Source of the DNA: an uncultured Clostridia bacterium
GTDB lineage: Bacteria; Bacillota; Limnochordia; Darwinibacteriales; DTU012
Direction of reading: 5' to 3'
NCBI GenBank assembly: GCA_900019385.1
Contig: FIZJ01000025.1
Span: 1 to 64,000, forward strand
DNA: 64,000 bases
Shown one piece after another: positions 9,784 to 19,457 of this stretch (its first letter is position 1; every line of letters starts with the position of its first letter). The position numbers were made by a program, and so were the translations under genes. Below the pieces are notes generated by a model. It was not told the DNA's origin. It saw only the letters and a program-made list of their open reading frames with translations, and made no database searches.

Positions 9784-10827
9784 ATGGCACCAATGAGAAC
9801 TGTCGACCTGCGCAGCGATACCGTTACCCAGCCAACACCCCGGATGCGGGAACTGATGAGCAAGGCTGTGGTTGGAGATGATGTATACCAGGAAGATCCC
9901 ACTGTCAACCAGCTTGAGGCCTACGGAGCGGAACTTGTGGGCAAAGAGGCGGCGCTGTTCGTCGCCAGCGGCACCATGGGCAACCTGGTGGCGCTGATGA
10001 CCCATACGCATCCGGGAGAAGAAGTCATTCTTGAGGCGGAAGCCCACATCTATTACTACGAGGTGGGCGGGCTGTGCCGGATTGCCGGCCTGGTTCCACA
10101 CCTGCTTCCAGGCGAAGGCGGGATTTTCACTCCGGAACAGCTGAAAAAAGCTCTGCGCCCCGCCAACATCCACTATCCGAAAACGACGCTGCTCTGTTTG
10201 GAAAACACCCACAACAGAGCTGGAGGGCGGGTGCTGCCTCAAGGGCAGGTGGAGGAAATCGCGGAAATCGCCAAGGAGGCCGGCCTGAAACTGCATTTGG
10301 ACGGCGCCCGCATCTTTAACGCGGCTGCCGCCAGCGGGATCGATGTCAAGACTTTGGCTGCGCCTTTCGATTCAGTGATGTTCTGCCTGTCCAAAGGTTT
10401 GGCTGCTCCTGCCGGTTCCCTCTTGGCAGGGAGTGCCGAGTTTATCGCCAGGGCGCGTAAAAACCGCAAGATCCTGGGGGGCGGGATGCGACAGGCGGGA
10501 GTCTTGGCGGCCGCCGGCCTGGAGAGCCTGGAAGTGATGACCAAACGCCTGCGGGAGGATCACCAACGGGCCAAGCGTCTTGCAGAAAGGTTAGGAAGCA
10601 TTCCGGGGCTGCGGATTGCCGCTCCAGTGGAGACCAACATCATCATGCTGGACGTTACCAGGCCTGGAGTGACGGCGGAGCAGTTGGTGCAGGCATGGTC
10701 CGCATCGGGGATCAAAGCCATCGCACGTTCGCAGTACGGCATAAGGCTTGTCACACATTATCAGATTGACGATGCGGATGTTGACTATGTCGTCGACACA
10801 ACCAGCGCGTATTTCCGCGAACTTTGA
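9784..10827 (+). CDS. Low-specificity L-threonine aldolase (PLP-dependent)
   Basis: [59 protein letters not shown]. Confidence 0.95.
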   Translation: MAPMRTVDLRSDTVTQPTPRMRELMSKAVVGDDVYQEDPTVNQLEAYGAELVGKEAALFVASGTMGNLVALMTHTHPGEEVILEAEAHIYYYEVGGLCRIAGLVPHLLPGEGGIFTPEQLKKALRPANIHYPKTTLLCLENTHNRAGGRVLPQGQVEEIAEIAKEAGLKLHLDGARIFNAAAASGIDVKTLAAPFDSVMFCLSKGLAAPAGSLLAGSAEFIARARKNRKILGGGMRQAGVLAAAGLESLEVMTKRLREDHQRAKRLAERLGSIPGLRIAAPVETNIIMLDVTRPGVTAEQLVQAWSASGIKAIARSQYGIRLVTHYQIDDADVDYVVDTTSAYFREL

Positions 10828-10862
10828 CCCGGAAACAAATTCCGACGAAAGAGGTGATCGAC

Positions 10863-12194
10863 ATGGACATGAACCAAATCCGTTCACTGATTGAAGCCAA
10901 AAGAATCGCAGAGTTGAAAGGCGTACTCCTTGAACAACCGGTTCAGGACATTGCCGAAATGCTCGACGAACTGGATGCCAAATCGGCGCTCCTGGCATTC
11001 CGTTTGCTGCCGAAAGACGCAGCGGTCGATGTTTTCGCATACCTCGACTCCGAAACCCAGGTGGCCATTTCCAAACTGGCCAGTGAGAACGAGTTGAAGG
11101 AAATAGTGGACGCACTGTTCTTCGACGATATGATCGACTTTCTGGAGGAGATGCCGGCGAATGTGGTCAAACGGATTCTGCTGCATACCAGCGAGTCCAG
11201 GCGGGCGCTGATCAATCAGTTTTTGAACTACCCGGACGATTCTGTCGGCAGCATCATGACCATTGAGTTTGTGGATCTCCGGAAAGAGTTCACAGTGGAG
11301 CAGGCTCTGGCCAAAATCCGCCGCATCGCTCTGGAAAAGGAGACGATTTACACCTGCTATGTCATGGACAATGAGCGGCATCTGGAAGGCATTGTGTCTT
11401 TGAAAGACTTGGTGATCAGCCATCCGGAGACAAAGATTGAGGAGATCATGGAGCGGGACATCGTCTCGGTGACGACGGCTGATAAAAGTGAAGCGGCCGC
11501 GGCGCTGATGCAGAAATACAACCTTTTGGCCCTGCCGGTGACCGATCATGAGAACCGGTTGGTGGGGATCGTGACCGTAGACGATATTATCGATGTGATT
11601 GAAGAAGCGGCCACAGAGGACATCCACAAAATGGCCACCGTCGGCGAGCTGGACACCAATATTCTGGATGCGAGCGCAGCCCAGCTTTTGAAGAGCAGGC
11701 TGCCGTGGCTGTTGATTCTGGTTTTCGTCAATATCCTGTCCGGCGCCGGGATGGCTTATTACGAACAGACGATCCAATCTGTGGTCGCGTTGGTGTTCTT
11801 CTTGCCGCTGTTGATCGACAGCGCCGGAAATGCCGGGGCCCAATCATCGGCGCTGATTATCCGTTCGATGGCGGTTGGCGATGTCCACCTCGGCGATTGG
11901 TGGCGGCTTTTGTGGAAAGAACTGACTGTGGCTGTTCCCATTGGAATCGTACTGGGAGCCGCAAGCTACCTGGTGGGCATTGTCAGGGGCGGGCTGGGAG
12001 TCGCCCTGGTGGTTGCCGTCTCCATGTGTGTGATTGTGCTCGGAGGCAGCTTGATTGGCTTGAGCCTGCCGTTCTTGCTGAGAAGACTCAATCTCGACCC
12101 GGCCACAGCCAGCGGCCCGCTGGTGACTTCAATATGCGACATCATGGGGGTGCTGATCTATTTCTCCATTGCCTCTTGGTATTTCGGCCTGTGA
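10863..12194 (+). CDS. mgtE: Magnesium transporter MgtE
   Basis: N domain plus CBS pair plus C-terminal TM domain; LPLLIDSAGNAGAQSSALIIRSMAVGD. Confidence 0.95.
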   Translation: MDMNQIRSLIEAKRIAELKGVLLEQPVQDIAEMLDELDAKSALLAFRLLPKDAAVDVFAYLDSETQVAISKLASENELKEIVDALFFDDMIDFLEEMPANVVKRILLHTSESRRALINQFLNYPDDSVGSIMTIEFVDLRKEFTVEQALAKIRRIALEKETIYTCYVMDNERHLEGIVSLKDLVISHPETKIEEIMERDIVSVTTADKSEAAAALMQKYNLLALPVTDHENRLVGIVTVDDIIDVIEEAATEDIHKMATVGELDTNILDASAAQLLKSRLPWLLILVFVNILSGAGMAYYEQTIQSVVALVFFLPLLIDSAGNAGAQSSALIIRSMAVGDVHLGDWWRLLWKELTVAVPIGIVLGAASYLVGIVRGGLGVALVVAVSMCVIVLGGSLIGLSLPFLLRRLNLDPATASGPLVTSICDIMGVLIYFSIASWYFGL

Positions 12195-12214
12195 AGCGGA
12201 ATTGTCTTGGGCTA

Positions 12215-12265
12215 AATAGGGAAGGCGCCGGAGCCGAAAAAGCTGCGACGCCTTCATTTTTTGTT
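12215..12265 (+). terminator. Probable rho-independent terminator downstream of mgtE
   Basis: GAAGGCG...CGCCTTC stem followed by ATTTTTT. Confidence 0.65.
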
Positions 12266-12282
12266 CTTTTGCAGTTTGGCGC

Positions 12283-12936
12283 CTATACGGCGGCTTGATT
12301 CACGTATTGGAGCACATACACCTTCTGCTCGGCAGGGAGTGTGTCCAGCTGCAGCTCGGCGCTGTCCACCGTCTGCACCTGCCCGGGGGCGAACAGCTTG
12401 GTGAATTCACTTACAGGAGCGATGTTGAATGTGAGTGCTTCGGTTTGGTAGTGCATGGGCAAGACCACCTTGGGATTGAGCTGCTGGACGATCTGACAAG
12501 CCTGGGCCGCATCCACGGTGTAGGTTCCTCCCACCGGAATCATGACGATGTCCGCCTGGCCGATCTGCTCCAGTTGGCCGGGGGTGAGTGTGATGCCCTG
12601 ATCCCCCAGATGGACAATTCTCAGGCCGTCAACCATGATGGAAAAGATTAGGTTCTTCCCTCTTTTACTGCCGCCGGCATCGTCATGCAGCGATTCGATC
12701 CCAGTGATCTCAAACCCGTCCACCAGATGCCTGCCCGCCTCCTTGATGATCTTCGGCTCGCCTCTCAGCCCGTCGACGGCGTTGTGGTCAAAATGATCGT
12801 GGCTTATGGTGACGATGTCCACCGAGTCCGCGATCGGCAGATAACCGATGCTCGGCGGATAAGGATCTGTGAGAAGAACTTTGCCGTTTTGGGCTGTGAT
12901 GGCGAAGCAAGCATGCCCCCACCACTTGATTTTCAT
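12283..12936 (-). CDS. MBL-fold metal-dependent hydrolase (UlaG/YtkL-like)
   Basis: MKIKWWGHACFAI; ISHDHFDHN; HLGDQGI; LPMHYQTEA. Confidence 0.9.
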   Translation of the reverse strand: MKIKWWGHACFAITAQNGKVLLTDPYPPSIGYLPIADSVDIVTISHDHFDHNAVDGLRGEPKIIKEAGRHLVDGFEITGIESLHDDAGGSKRGKNLIFSIMVDGLRIVHLGDQGITLTPGQLEQIGQADIVMIPVGGTYTVDAAQACQIVQQLNPKVVLPMHYQTEALTFNIAPVSEFTKLFAPGQVQTVDSAELQLDTLPAEQKVYVLQYVNQAAV

Positions 12937-14279
12937 GGCACAACCTCCTTCGCAGGGTTCAATCCCCGGTTTTGTTTTCGCCAGTAATGTCTGAAATATG
13001 GATTTCCTTTGATACGGGCTGGTTTGTCCTCCGCTTCATTGATCGTTTCCGTCACCAGTTTGGCTTCCGCCGCCAGCCCATATTCCATCACTTCCGCCAG
13101 CGTCTTGGGATCGGCGTTGTCCACATCCAGGCTGCTGACCGTCTGAAACAGCTCGTGCTGCAGCTGATCCCGTTTCTCAAGGTAAGCGTCAAGGTCGATC
13201 TGCCGGCTGAGAACCATTCGGTGCAGGGTCTCCCGCAGGTGCCAGAAAGCCAAAGCCTGATCGGTTTCCGTTTCCGAAAAGACCATGGGCAGCTGGTGAT
13301 CAATCAGCCAGTAAGGTTTGAATATACTGATGCAGGGGGTGGAACTTCCTGTCAGCCAGTAGGTCGCCCTCTTTGGCCCGATCTCCGCCACATAGCTGCC
13401 GGTGGTGTGGTCGCCGAACAAAAATCCTCCGTGCATGCAGACACTGGTGAGGGAATGGCGGGCGAAGGGATCGGAAACCTTAGGATCGTGCCCCTTAAGA
13501 ATCTGCGTCATGATCTCCACCGTAATCCTGCCTTTGTTTTCCTCCAGTTTGGCGCTGCAGTGCGCGAAACGCTCTTTCGAGCCGCTGAAATGGGTGAAGA
13601 TTGGCTCAGTATACAGGCGGGCGAAGTCAAAACTGGACCCCGGACGGCACCAGCGTTTGTTGACGGCATTGTCCACGAGCTGTGGATGGGCCAGGTCGTA
13701 ATCATGTCCGATGGACAGCCGGTTGGAAATACAGCGGACATCTTTCACCTTCTGCGCCGCCCAAAACCTGCCGGCCGTTTCCAGCACCCAGGCAGAAGTG
13801 GGATCGGCGATCAAGAAAGAGTTGTGGTAGACAAAGCGGCGCTCGTAGCCGCAGTTTCCTCCCTGGCCGTATCGTTCCAAAAGCTCGATAATGCAGTGCA
13901 GAGCTTCTTCGCTGGTCCGGCACCGTTCCAGAGCCAGCCGCAGCAGATCCATGCCCAACAGGCTCGGGGGCCCCTGCTTTTCTTTGGTGAACACCGCTTC
14001 ATTGCCGATATTCAACCCCCACTCATTACAGCCCATCTCCGCGCCCCAGATCCAGGAAGGTTTCAAAAGCAGAACTTCGTAGGTTTCCTCGGCCTGGTCG
14101 ATTTCGATGTATGTGCACTTGACCTTGGATCCCTTCGGATGAACCCGGCGCGGGATCCGGATCATGATGTGGGGTTCATTCGGCTGCCGGTCGCTGTTTT
14201 TGGCAAACAGGACCTTCCCTGTTTCGGTGCTGTTGGCCAGCGCCACAAATGTGTCACACATGTTTTTTCCTCCTACCAA
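12933..14279 (-). CDS. C69-family (PepD/secernin-like) peptidase
   Basis: MCDTFVALANSTETGKVLFAKNSDRQPNEPH N-terminal nucleophile Cys motif; 4-bp overlap with the downstream MBL gene. Confidence 0.9.
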   Translation of the reverse strand: MVGGKNMCDTFVALANSTETGKVLFAKNSDRQPNEPHIMIRIPRRVHPKGSKVKCTYIEIDQAEETYEVLLLKPSWIWGAEMGCNEWGLNIGNEAVFTKEKQGPPSLLGMDLLRLALERCRTSEEALHCIIELLERYGQGGNCGYERRFVYHNSFLIADPTSAWVLETAGRFWAAQKVKDVRCISNRLSIGHDYDLAHPQLVDNAVNKRWCRPGSSFDFARLYTEPIFTHFSGSKERFAHCSAKLEENKGRITVEIMTQILKGHDPKVSDPFARHSLTSVCMHGGFLFGDHTTGSYVAEIGPKRATYWLTGSSTPCISIFKPYWLIDHQLPMVFSETETDQALAFWHLRETLHRMVLSRQIDLDAYLEKRDQLQHELFQTVSSLDVDNADPKTLAEVMEYGLAAEAKLVTETINEAEDKPARIKGNPYFRHYWRKQNRGLNPAKEVVP

Positions 14280-14377
14280 AACAACACTCGGTTCCTGATA
14301 CGCCGCGACGCCTGCCGGAATAGAATAGACTGAGAGCTGGTGGTGACGGGCTCTACTATGCAGCAGGGGGTAGAAAT

Positions 14378-14464
14378 ATGAGTGCCAATATAGACCTGGA
14401 TCTCGATACCATCCTATTAGCGTTGATCCTGATTGTTGTGGTCTTGATCTATTTCGCGCTGTAA
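14378..14464 (+). CDS. 28-aa single-TM microprotein
   Basis: MSANIDLDLDTILLALILIVVVLIYFAL*; purine-rich AGGGGGTAGAA upstream; followed by a terminator. Confidence 0.55.
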   Translation: MSANIDLDLDTILLALILIVVVLIYFAL

Positions 14465-14478
14465 CATCACCGCAGCTG

Positions 14479-14513
14479 GATTAGGTAGGAACCGCTCCTG
14501 CCTAATCTTTTTT
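14479..14513 (+). terminator. Rho-independent terminator
   Basis: GATTAGGTAGGA-ACCGC-TCCTGCCTAATC followed by T7. Confidence 0.85.
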
Positions 14514-15034
14514 TATTCCGCCGCCAGAAAACCTTTGGCCGACAGCGCCTGTTTGATTGCCTCCAATGTCTCGATTCTCTCCACTTCGATAGTGTGGAGG
14601 TGCAGCCCGTCGGTGAGCACCAACAGCGGCTCGGCATTGTATGCCGCGAGCTTGGCTATGAACTGGTCCGCGTCATAACGGGAGGCGATGTGCAGACTGG
14701 CTGTAATCTCTCCGTAAACCGGGTGCTCGACGATCACATCTTGAATACGTCCCCCGTGATCGACAATGATGTACAGTTCTTCACGAATCTGGGCATGGTC
14801 GCTGGAGTGGACGGCGGCTATCTTCTGCCGGATCATGGTTTTCCCCGGCACGCTGCAGATATATCCCTGGGGAGTGCCGATGATGTCTTCGCCCTTAGCC
14901 CGCAGGATGGCAATGTCTGAGACGATCACCTGCCTGGTCACACCGAAACGTTCGCTTAAGCTCGCTCCCGTGACCGGCTCCTTGGTGTCTTTGAGATATC
15001 TCAAAATGGCTGCGCGCCGGCTTTTGCTGTTCAT
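14513..15034 (-). CDS. niaR: NiaR-type niacin-responsive transcriptional repressor (HTH plus 3H domain)
   Basis: HTH_11 N-terminus; HSSDHAQIREELYIIVDHGGRIQDVIVEHPVYGEITASLHIASRYDADQF 3H domain; divergent from a NiaX-like gene. Confidence 0.85.
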   Translation of the reverse strand: MNSKSRRAAILRYLKDTKEPVTGASLSERFGVTRQVIVSDIAILRAKGEDIIGTPQGYICSVPGKTMIRQKIAAVHSSDHAQIREELYIIVDHGGRIQDVIVEHPVYGEITASLHIASRYDADQFIAKLAAYNAEPLLVLTDGLHLHTIEVERIETLEAIKQALSAKGFLAAE

Positions 15035-15118
15035 GGCGACCACCTTTCCCGGGCGAATCTATTAAAAAGCTTCGCCTCTGGTAAAATTTTTCCTGTCTTG
15101 CAGTAATATCTTATCAGA

Positions 15119-15135
15119 TGTATAGACAGGTGACA
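15119..15135. promoter_or_regulatory. Candidate NiaR operator in the divergent niaR/niaX intergenic region
   Basis: TGTATAGACAGGTGACA; an inverted CCTGTC copy lies at 15092-15097. Confidence 0.4.
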
Positions 15136-15177
15136 AATAGTTTGTTAAGATGGTTTCAGTGACGGAGGTGATCCGCG

Positions 15178-15687
15178 GTGAAAGCAAGGATAGGAGCTCA
15201 CGAGCTGCTTTACGGCGCGATTCTGGCGGCGCTGGCGATTCTGATTCCAACTGCCTTCGGTGGTTGGCTGCAGGTATATATCCCCCCGTTTTCCGCGACT
15301 CTCGGCAGCCATGTCCCGACAATGCTGGCCATGTTTATCAGCCCACGGGTGGCGGCATTGGTGGGCATTGGATCCTCGCTTGGTTTTTGGTTCACTTTGG
15401 GTCCGGTAGTCGCCGCCAGGGCGGCGGTGCACATTTTGATCGGCATCATAGGCGGCCTGCTTGTGCGCGCAGGTTACAGCAACAGAGGGGCCCTGATCTT
15501 GACGGCGCTGCCCCATGCCGTTGGCGAGGCCGTCGTTGTGACGCTGTTCGGCTTTGACCTTTACACTGCGCTGGTGGTGGTGGGCATCGGTACCCTCCTG
15601 CACCATACGGTTGATTCGGTGATCGCCCTGGCAGCCGCAGGCAGCCTGGCCAAGGCCGGTGTAAAGCTGAACAGACTGGTGGTATAA
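15178..15687 (+). CDS. niaX: NiaX-like niacin transporter (substrate-binding membrane protein)
   Basis: 169 aa membrane protein; FGGWLQVYIPPFSATLGSHVPTMLAMFISP; divergent with NiaR. Confidence 0.75.
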   Translation: MKARIGAHELLYGAILAALAILIPTAFGGWLQVYIPPFSATLGSHVPTMLAMFISPRVAALVGIGSSLGFWFTLGPVVAARAAVHILIGIIGGLLVRAGYSNRGALILTALPHAVGEAVVVTLFGFDLYTALVVVGIGTLLHHTVDSVIALAAAGSLAKAGVKLNRLVV

Positions 15688-15709
15688 TGATAGCAAAGCT
15701 TACGAATGG

Positions 15710-16573
15710 ATGGTACCTATGGCGAAAGAGATCATTGTGGCGGACAATGCCGGGTTTTGTTTCGGTGTAAAACGGGCAGTGGACACAGCTGCCCGGTATT
15801 ACCGGGAAGATAGGCTGAAGGTGTACACCCTCGGCCCTTTGATTCACAACAACGATGTGATCCGCAAACTGGAGGAACATGGAATCCGCGCCATCACTCC
15901 CGAGCAAATCGATGATCTCGGCCCCGGCAGTGTGGCCCTGATCAGGTCCCACGGCGTGGCGCCCCAGACATACGAGCGAATCAAGGAGGCGGGGGCTGAT
16001 GTTGTGGACGCCACCTGCCCTTATGTGGCGGTGATCCACAAAAAAGTGGAGCAGCATTACCGTATGGGTTACCAGATTGTGATTGTGGGGGACCGGAGCC
16101 ATCCGGAAGTCGAGGGCATCAACGGCTGGTGCGGCAATTCGGCCATCATTACCCGGGACGGAAGTGATCTCCCGGATCTTGATCCGGAAGCGAAGGTTTG
16201 TGTTGTCGCCCAAACGACGGAGCGCCTGGAGAACTATGAAAAGGTGCTGGCTGCCGTCAAAAGCCGGTGCAGGCATGTCGCGGCGTTCAACACTATCTGC
16301 ACCGCCACAAAGAACCGGCAGGAAAGCGCGGCGGAAGTCGCCCGGCAGGTGGATTTGATGATCGTCATCGGGTCGAAAAACAGCTCCAACACAAGGAAAC
16401 TGGTGGAGATCTCCAAAGCGGACTGTGAAAACACGATCTTGGTGGAAAACCGTTCGGACCTGCCTATGGACTTGATCGCACAAGAACGTTTTCAGAAGAT
16501 CGGCATCACCGCCGGCGCTTCCACGCCAGACTGGGTGATCGCCGACGTGATCGAGGCAGTAAGGAACCTTTGA
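15710..16573 (+). CDS. ispH: 4-hydroxy-3-methylbut-2-enyl diphosphate reductase
   Basis: NAGFCFGVKRAVD; GPLIHNNDVIRKLEEHGI; DATCPYV; NTICTATKNRQ; GSKNSSNT; TAGASTPDWVI. Confidence 0.97.
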   Translation: MVPMAKEIIVADNAGFCFGVKRAVDTAARYYREDRLKVYTLGPLIHNNDVIRKLEEHGIRAITPEQIDDLGPGSVALIRSHGVAPQTYERIKEAGADVVDATCPYVAVIHKKVEQHYRMGYQIVIVGDRSHPEVEGINGWCGNSAIITRDGSDLPDLDPEAKVCVVAQTTERLENYEKVLAAVKSRCRHVAAFNTICTATKNRQESAAEVARQVDLMIVIGSKNSSNTRKLVEISKADCENTILVENRSDLPMDLIAQERFQKIGITAGASTPDWVIADVIEAVRNL

Positions 16574-16591
16574 CAAAAGGAGGACTAGCAG

Positions 16592-17401
16592 GTGGGATTG
16601 TTGACCGGCAAAGTGGCAATCGTTACCGGAGCGGGACGGGGCATCGGCGCCGCGATCGCCAAAGGCTTGGCCAGAGAAGGCGCCCATATTGTATTGGTGA
16701 GCCGGACCCGCGCTCAGCTTGAGGAACAGGCAGGATTAATCGCCGAATACGGCGTCGAGGCTTTGATCGCCGAAGCCGATGTGGCATCCGAAGCAGATGT
16801 GAAAAGGGTTGTGCAGGAGACAGTAGGACGCTTTGGGGCTGTGGATATTTTGGTCAACGCGGCAGGTATCTCCATGGTGTCCCAATCAGAAGCTTTGACT
16901 CTGGAAAACTGGAACAGATGCCTGGACATCAATCTTACCGGGACTTTCCTGATGTGCCGCGAGGCCGGCAAGGTCATGATCGAGCAGGGAAGGGGCGGGA
17001 AGATTGTCAACATCACATCCCTGGTGGCTCATACCGGGATCCAGCAGAGAGCCGCCTATGCCGCCAGCAAGGGTGGGGTGAAACAGCTGACCGAGACCCT
17101 GGCCGCGGAATGGGGCAGGTACAAAATCAATGTGAATAATATCAGCCCGGGCTACATAATCACGGAAATGGTGCAGAAACTGATCGAAAAAGGCATCCAC
17201 CAACCGGACAAGATGGCCAGGCGCACTCCTCTTGGGCGAATGGGAGAACCGGAAGATTTGGTCGGCCCGGCGATCTTTCTGTGCTCGCCCATGTCTGATT
17301 TTGTCACCGGGCACACTTTGGTGGTAGACGGCGGTTGGCTGGCCAACGGCCATTTGGATTTGCACTGTCAGGCAGGGATTGATCCGGAAAAGTTGAAGTA
17401 A
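16592..17401 (+). CDS. SDR-family NAD(P)-dependent oxidoreductase
   Basis: TGAGRGIG; NAAG; YAASKGG; SPGYI. Confidence 0.92.
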   Translation: MGLLTGKVAIVTGAGRGIGAAIAKGLAREGAHIVLVSRTRAQLEEQAGLIAEYGVEALIAEADVASEADVKRVVQETVGRFGAVDILVNAAGISMVSQSEALTLENWNRCLDINLTGTFLMCREAGKVMIEQGRGGKIVNITSLVAHTGIQQRAAYAASKGGVKQLTETLAAEWGRYKINVNNISPGYIITEMVQKLIEKGIHQPDKMARRTPLGRMGEPEDLVGPAIFLCSPMSDFVTGHTLVVDGGWLANGHLDLHCQAGIDPEKLK

Positions 17402-17437
17402 GAAAAGGACAATCACTGTGCAGCGAGGTGCCGTTTA

Positions 17438-18229
17438 ATGAGCTTGGCTGATCAGCAGTATCTGGCGATTGCCCGCAGTATTCTGGAACACGGGTATTAT
17501 GATCAAAACCGGACGGGGGTTCCCACCTACAAGCTGCCCCACCAGATCATGCAGTTTGACCTGGAGCAGGAATTCCCGATCCTGACAACCAAATATGTCG
17601 CGTTCAAGACAGCGGTCCAGGAAATGCTGTGGATCTGGCAGCAGCAGAGCAACGATGTGACTTGGCTTCAGGAGCGGGACATCCACATCTGGGATCACTG
17701 GGTGGACGCAGACAACACCATCGGCAAGGCCTACGGCTACCAAATCCGGAAGTACAAACAGCTGGACAAGCTGATCGAGACCCTGAAGACAGATCCCCAA
17801 AGCCGCCGGATGATCGTTTCCTTGTGGAATGTGGAGGACCTGCCTGAGATGCAGCTGCAGCCCTGCGCCTTTTTGACGATGTGGGATGTGACTGACGGAA
17901 GGCTGAACTGCATGCTGGTGCAGCGGAGCGGCGACATACCTTTGGGGGTTCCCTTCAATATGACCCAGTATGCTGTGCTGGTGCATCTGATCGCCCAGGT
18001 CGCGGGCTTGAGGGTGGGCTTGTTCACCCATGTGATCAACAACGCCCACATTTATGAAAACCAAGTGGAAGGCATGAAGCTGCAGCTGTCCAGGGCGGAT
18101 CAGGCATACGAGGCGCCGCGGCTGTGGATCAACCCGGATATCAAGGACTTTTACGATTTCACCATTGACGACATCAAGCTGATCGGCTACCGTCACTGCG
18201 GCAGAATCAAGATGGAGGTTTCGGTCTAG
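17438..18229 (+). CDS. thyA: Thymidylate synthase
   Basis: [47 protein letters not shown]. Confidence 0.97.
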   Translation: MSLADQQYLAIARSILEHGYYDQNRTGVPTYKLPHQIMQFDLEQEFPILTTKYVAFKTAVQEMLWIWQQQSNDVTWLQERDIHIWDHWVDADNTIGKAYGYQIRKYKQLDKLIETLKTDPQSRRMIVSLWNVEDLPEMQLQPCAFLTMWDVTDGRLNCMLVQRSGDIPLGVPFNMTQYAVLVHLIAQVAGLRVGLFTHVINNAHIYENQVEGMKLQLSRADQAYEAPRLWINPDIKDFYDFTIDDIKLIGYRHCGRIKMEVSV

Positions 18230-18723
18230 TGCTGGCCATCATCGCTGCGGTCGGAAGGAACAGGGAGTTGGGCAAAGACAACCGCATGCCCTGGCACCTG
18301 CCCAACGATCTGAGACGCTTCAGGCAGATTACAAGTGGTCATACAGTGATCATGGGCAGAAAGACGTTCGCGTCCCTGCCCAAGCTGCTGCCCAAACGGC
18401 GGCACATCATCCTCACCAGAGACGAAGGGTACAGGGTGGATCAGCCCGGTGTGGAGATTGCCCATTCCATTCCCGAGCTGTTCAGCCTGCTCGATCCTCA
18501 TGAGACGAACTTTGTCATCGGTGGAGGTGAAATCTACCGGCAGCTGCTTCCCTACTGCGACATGCTGTATCTTACGGTTATCGACGGGGACTTCGAGGCC
18601 GACACATATTTTCCCGATTTCGACCGGGCCGAATGGCAGCTAATCGAGTCGGAGCAAGGAATTACCGACCCCGCAAACCCGTGGCCTCACCGATATGAAG
18701 TCTATAAGCGGATTAGTGATTGA
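18229..18723 (+). CDS. folA: Dihydrofolate reductase
   Basis: MLAIIAAVGRNRELGKDNRMPWHLPNDLRRFRQIT; VIMGRKTF; FVIGGGEIYRQLLP; GTG start in the thyA stop region (TAGTG). Confidence 0.96.
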   Translation: MLAIIAAVGRNRELGKDNRMPWHLPNDLRRFRQITSGHTVIMGRKTFASLPKLLPKRRHIILTRDEGYRVDQPGVEIAHSIPELFSLLDPHETNFVIGGGEIYRQLLPYCDMLYLTVIDGDFEADTYFPDFDRAEWQLIESEQGITDPANPWPHRYEVYKRISD

Positions 18724-18884
18724 AGCGAAGTGTCCATGCCCCGGCCGGCGGCATACAATGTCAGCGGCCGGGGTAAAATATTGTTTGGAACGGATCCGGA
18801 TGCGGGGCCCTGACTTTGTCTGACCTTGAAAATTTAAGCAATTTAATGGGATCGGCTGATCCTTTAAGCTGAAGGTCAAAAATA

Positions 18885-18913
18885 GTCAAATCTCCGGGGA
18901 AACGGAGTTTGAC
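18885..18913. promoter_or_regulatory. Inverted repeat overlapping the probable hsp20 promoter
   Basis: GTCAAA-T-CTCCG-GGGAAA-CGGAG-TTTGAC; its right arm overlaps TTGACT (-35, 18909-18914), with TAGAAT as -10 after 16 nt. Confidence 0.5.
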
Positions 18914-18970
18914 TTTCCCTGACGTTTCACTAGAATGATAAGTGAAAACAGCTTTTGGAGGTGTTGATCC

Positions 18971-19402
18971 ATGTACAGCCTGAGACCACTGCGCAGAGGC
19001 AGAATGCTGCCGAGGTTCGCCGACGATTTTTTCCGGGAGTTTTGGAATTGGCCGACGGATTGGCCCTTTGGCGGTGTCGGCTTCCGGGTGGACATCAAGG
19101 ATGCCGGTGATCATTACCTGCTCCAGGCGGAGCTTCCCGGTGTGAACCGGAGCGACATCAACCTGGAAGTGGTCGGCGATTATCTGGTGATTGGAGTCAA
19201 GAGTGACGAGACTTACAATGAGGAAGAGGAAAACAGGTATGTGCGGCGTGAGCGGAGGATGATGAGCTGCGAGCGCCAGTTCTATGTAGGCGATGTCAAT
19301 CCGGATGAAATTGACGCCCGCTACAACAATGGTGTGCTTGACGTGAAGATCCCCAAGAAGGATCAGGGGCGTTCCAACAGGCGGAGCATCAACATCCAAT
19401 AG
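18971..19402 (+). CDS. Hsp20/alpha-crystallin family small heat-shock protein
   Basis: FRVDIKDAGDHYLLQAELPGVNRSDINLEV...ARYNNGVLDVKIPKK. Confidence 0.95.
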   Translation: MYSLRPLRRGRMLPRFADDFFREFWNWPTDWPFGGVGFRVDIKDAGDHYLLQAELPGVNRSDINLEVVGDYLVIGVKSDETYNEEEENRYVRRERRMMSCERQFYVGDVNPDEIDARYNNGVLDVKIPKKDQGRSNRRSINIQ

Positions 19403-19418
19403 ACTGCCGACACATGTG

Positions 19419-19443
19419 AGGCGGCCGGAATGGCCGCCTTTTT
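19419..19443 (+). terminator. Rho-independent terminator of hsp20
   Basis: GGCGGCC-GGAAT-GGCCGCC followed by T5. Confidence 0.85.
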
Positions 19444-19457
19444 CATTCGCCCGCCAA

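Noticed and set aside
12972-14333. 453-aa plus-strand ORF
   Set aside because: Fully antisense to the well-supported C69 peptidase; composition typical of GC-rich shadow ORFs; no recognisable motifs.
15446-16687. 413-aa minus-strand ORF
   Set aside because: Antisense to ispH and the ends of niaX and the SDR gene; shadow ORF.
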